Positions 6,035 through 6,090 of a stretch of DNA of 6,090 bases are shown here, in pieces. The stretch covers positions 1 through 6,090 of the forward strand of contig JAAYYX010000199.1 in assembly GCA_012515135.1 (NCBI GenBank), written 5' to 3'. This stretch comes from Clostridiales bacterium (lineage in GTDB: Bacteria > Bacillota > Clostridia > Peptostreptococcales > Anaerovoracaceae). The position numbers and the translations under genes are program-made. Position 1 is the stretch's first letter. Each line of letters opens with the position of its first letter. Under the pieces are notes generated by a model, which ran no database searches, was not told the DNA's origin, and was given only the letters and a program-made list of their open reading frames with translations.

Positions 6035-6090
6035 ATGTTTGAAAACCTGATCGAGGTATTGAAACAAAACCCCAGAAAAATCGTTTTTAC
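6035..6090 (+). CDS. Start of a gene, probably phosphate acetyl/butyryltransferase (3' end outside the window)
   Basis: Only 18 complete codons are present, reading MFENLIEVLKQNPRKIVF, with no stop before the window ends. A short amphipathic helix followed by NPRKIVF resembles the start of phosphotransacetylases, where a helix leads to a strand of the type K-T-I-V-[FL]-P/T-E-G. Such enzymes convert acyl-CoA and phosphate to acyl phosphate plus CoA in fermentative acetate or butyrate formation, which would suit an anaerobic Clostridium-like host. The start is well supported by the strong ribosome binding site; the function is a guess from very few residues, and no catalytic residue can be seen. 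Confidence 0.5.
   Translation, partial: MFENLIEVLKQNPRKIVF

Noticed and set aside
6014..6040. Promoter before the last gene, with TTGACG as a -35 box
   Set aside because: No -10-like hexamer occurs at 16-18 bases; that position falls on the start codon region.

Overview
The window is a compact run of eight genes on the + strand, the first and last cut by the window edges. The order is trigger factor (C-terminal part), clpP, clpX, lon (LonA), engB/ysxC, a small DUF1232 protein, hpt, and the first codons of what is probably a phosphotransacetylase-type gene. The best fit is a Firmicute of class Clostridia. The tig-clp-lon-ysxC order is typical of Firmicutes, the protein sequences read like Firmicute homologues, and the coding bias favours ATA for Ile and AGA/AGG for Arg. 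The anaerobe-like pta call fits but is tentative. I cannot place it to genus.

Layout. 1-292 is the end of tig. 303-2182 holds clpP and clpX, the peptidase and its AAA+ unfoldase. 2209-4560 is the ATP-dependent protease LonA. 4557-5144 is the ribosome-assembly GTPase EngB, whose ATG overlaps the lon stop codon. 5148-5474 is a small hydrophobic DUF1232 protein. 5481-6011 is hypoxanthine(-guanine) phosphoribosyltransferase. From 6035 a further gene runs out of the window. Gaps are 32 bases or fewer, no Rho-independent terminator is visible, and no convincing internal promoter was found, so the window looks like part of one polycistronic transcript. Nothing is left uncovered for more than 300 bases.

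Together the first five genes are a protein-quality and ribosome-biogenesis module: trigger factor receives nascent chains, ClpXP and Lon degrade damaged or regulatory proteins, and EngB acts in large-subunit maturation. Hpt is purine salvage and the last gene is probably acyl-phosphate metabolism; they look like attached housekeeping genes rather than part of the proteolysis system.

This is mostly an ordinary core region. All catalytic and nucleotide-binding residues checked are intact. I see no new defence, mobile or biosynthetic system. The points worth a second look are two mutually exclusive RNA hairpins at the clpX-lon junction, one covering the lon ribosome binding site; the DUF1232 protein with an altered family motif; and the placement of hpt beside lon instead of its usual tilS/ftsH setting.
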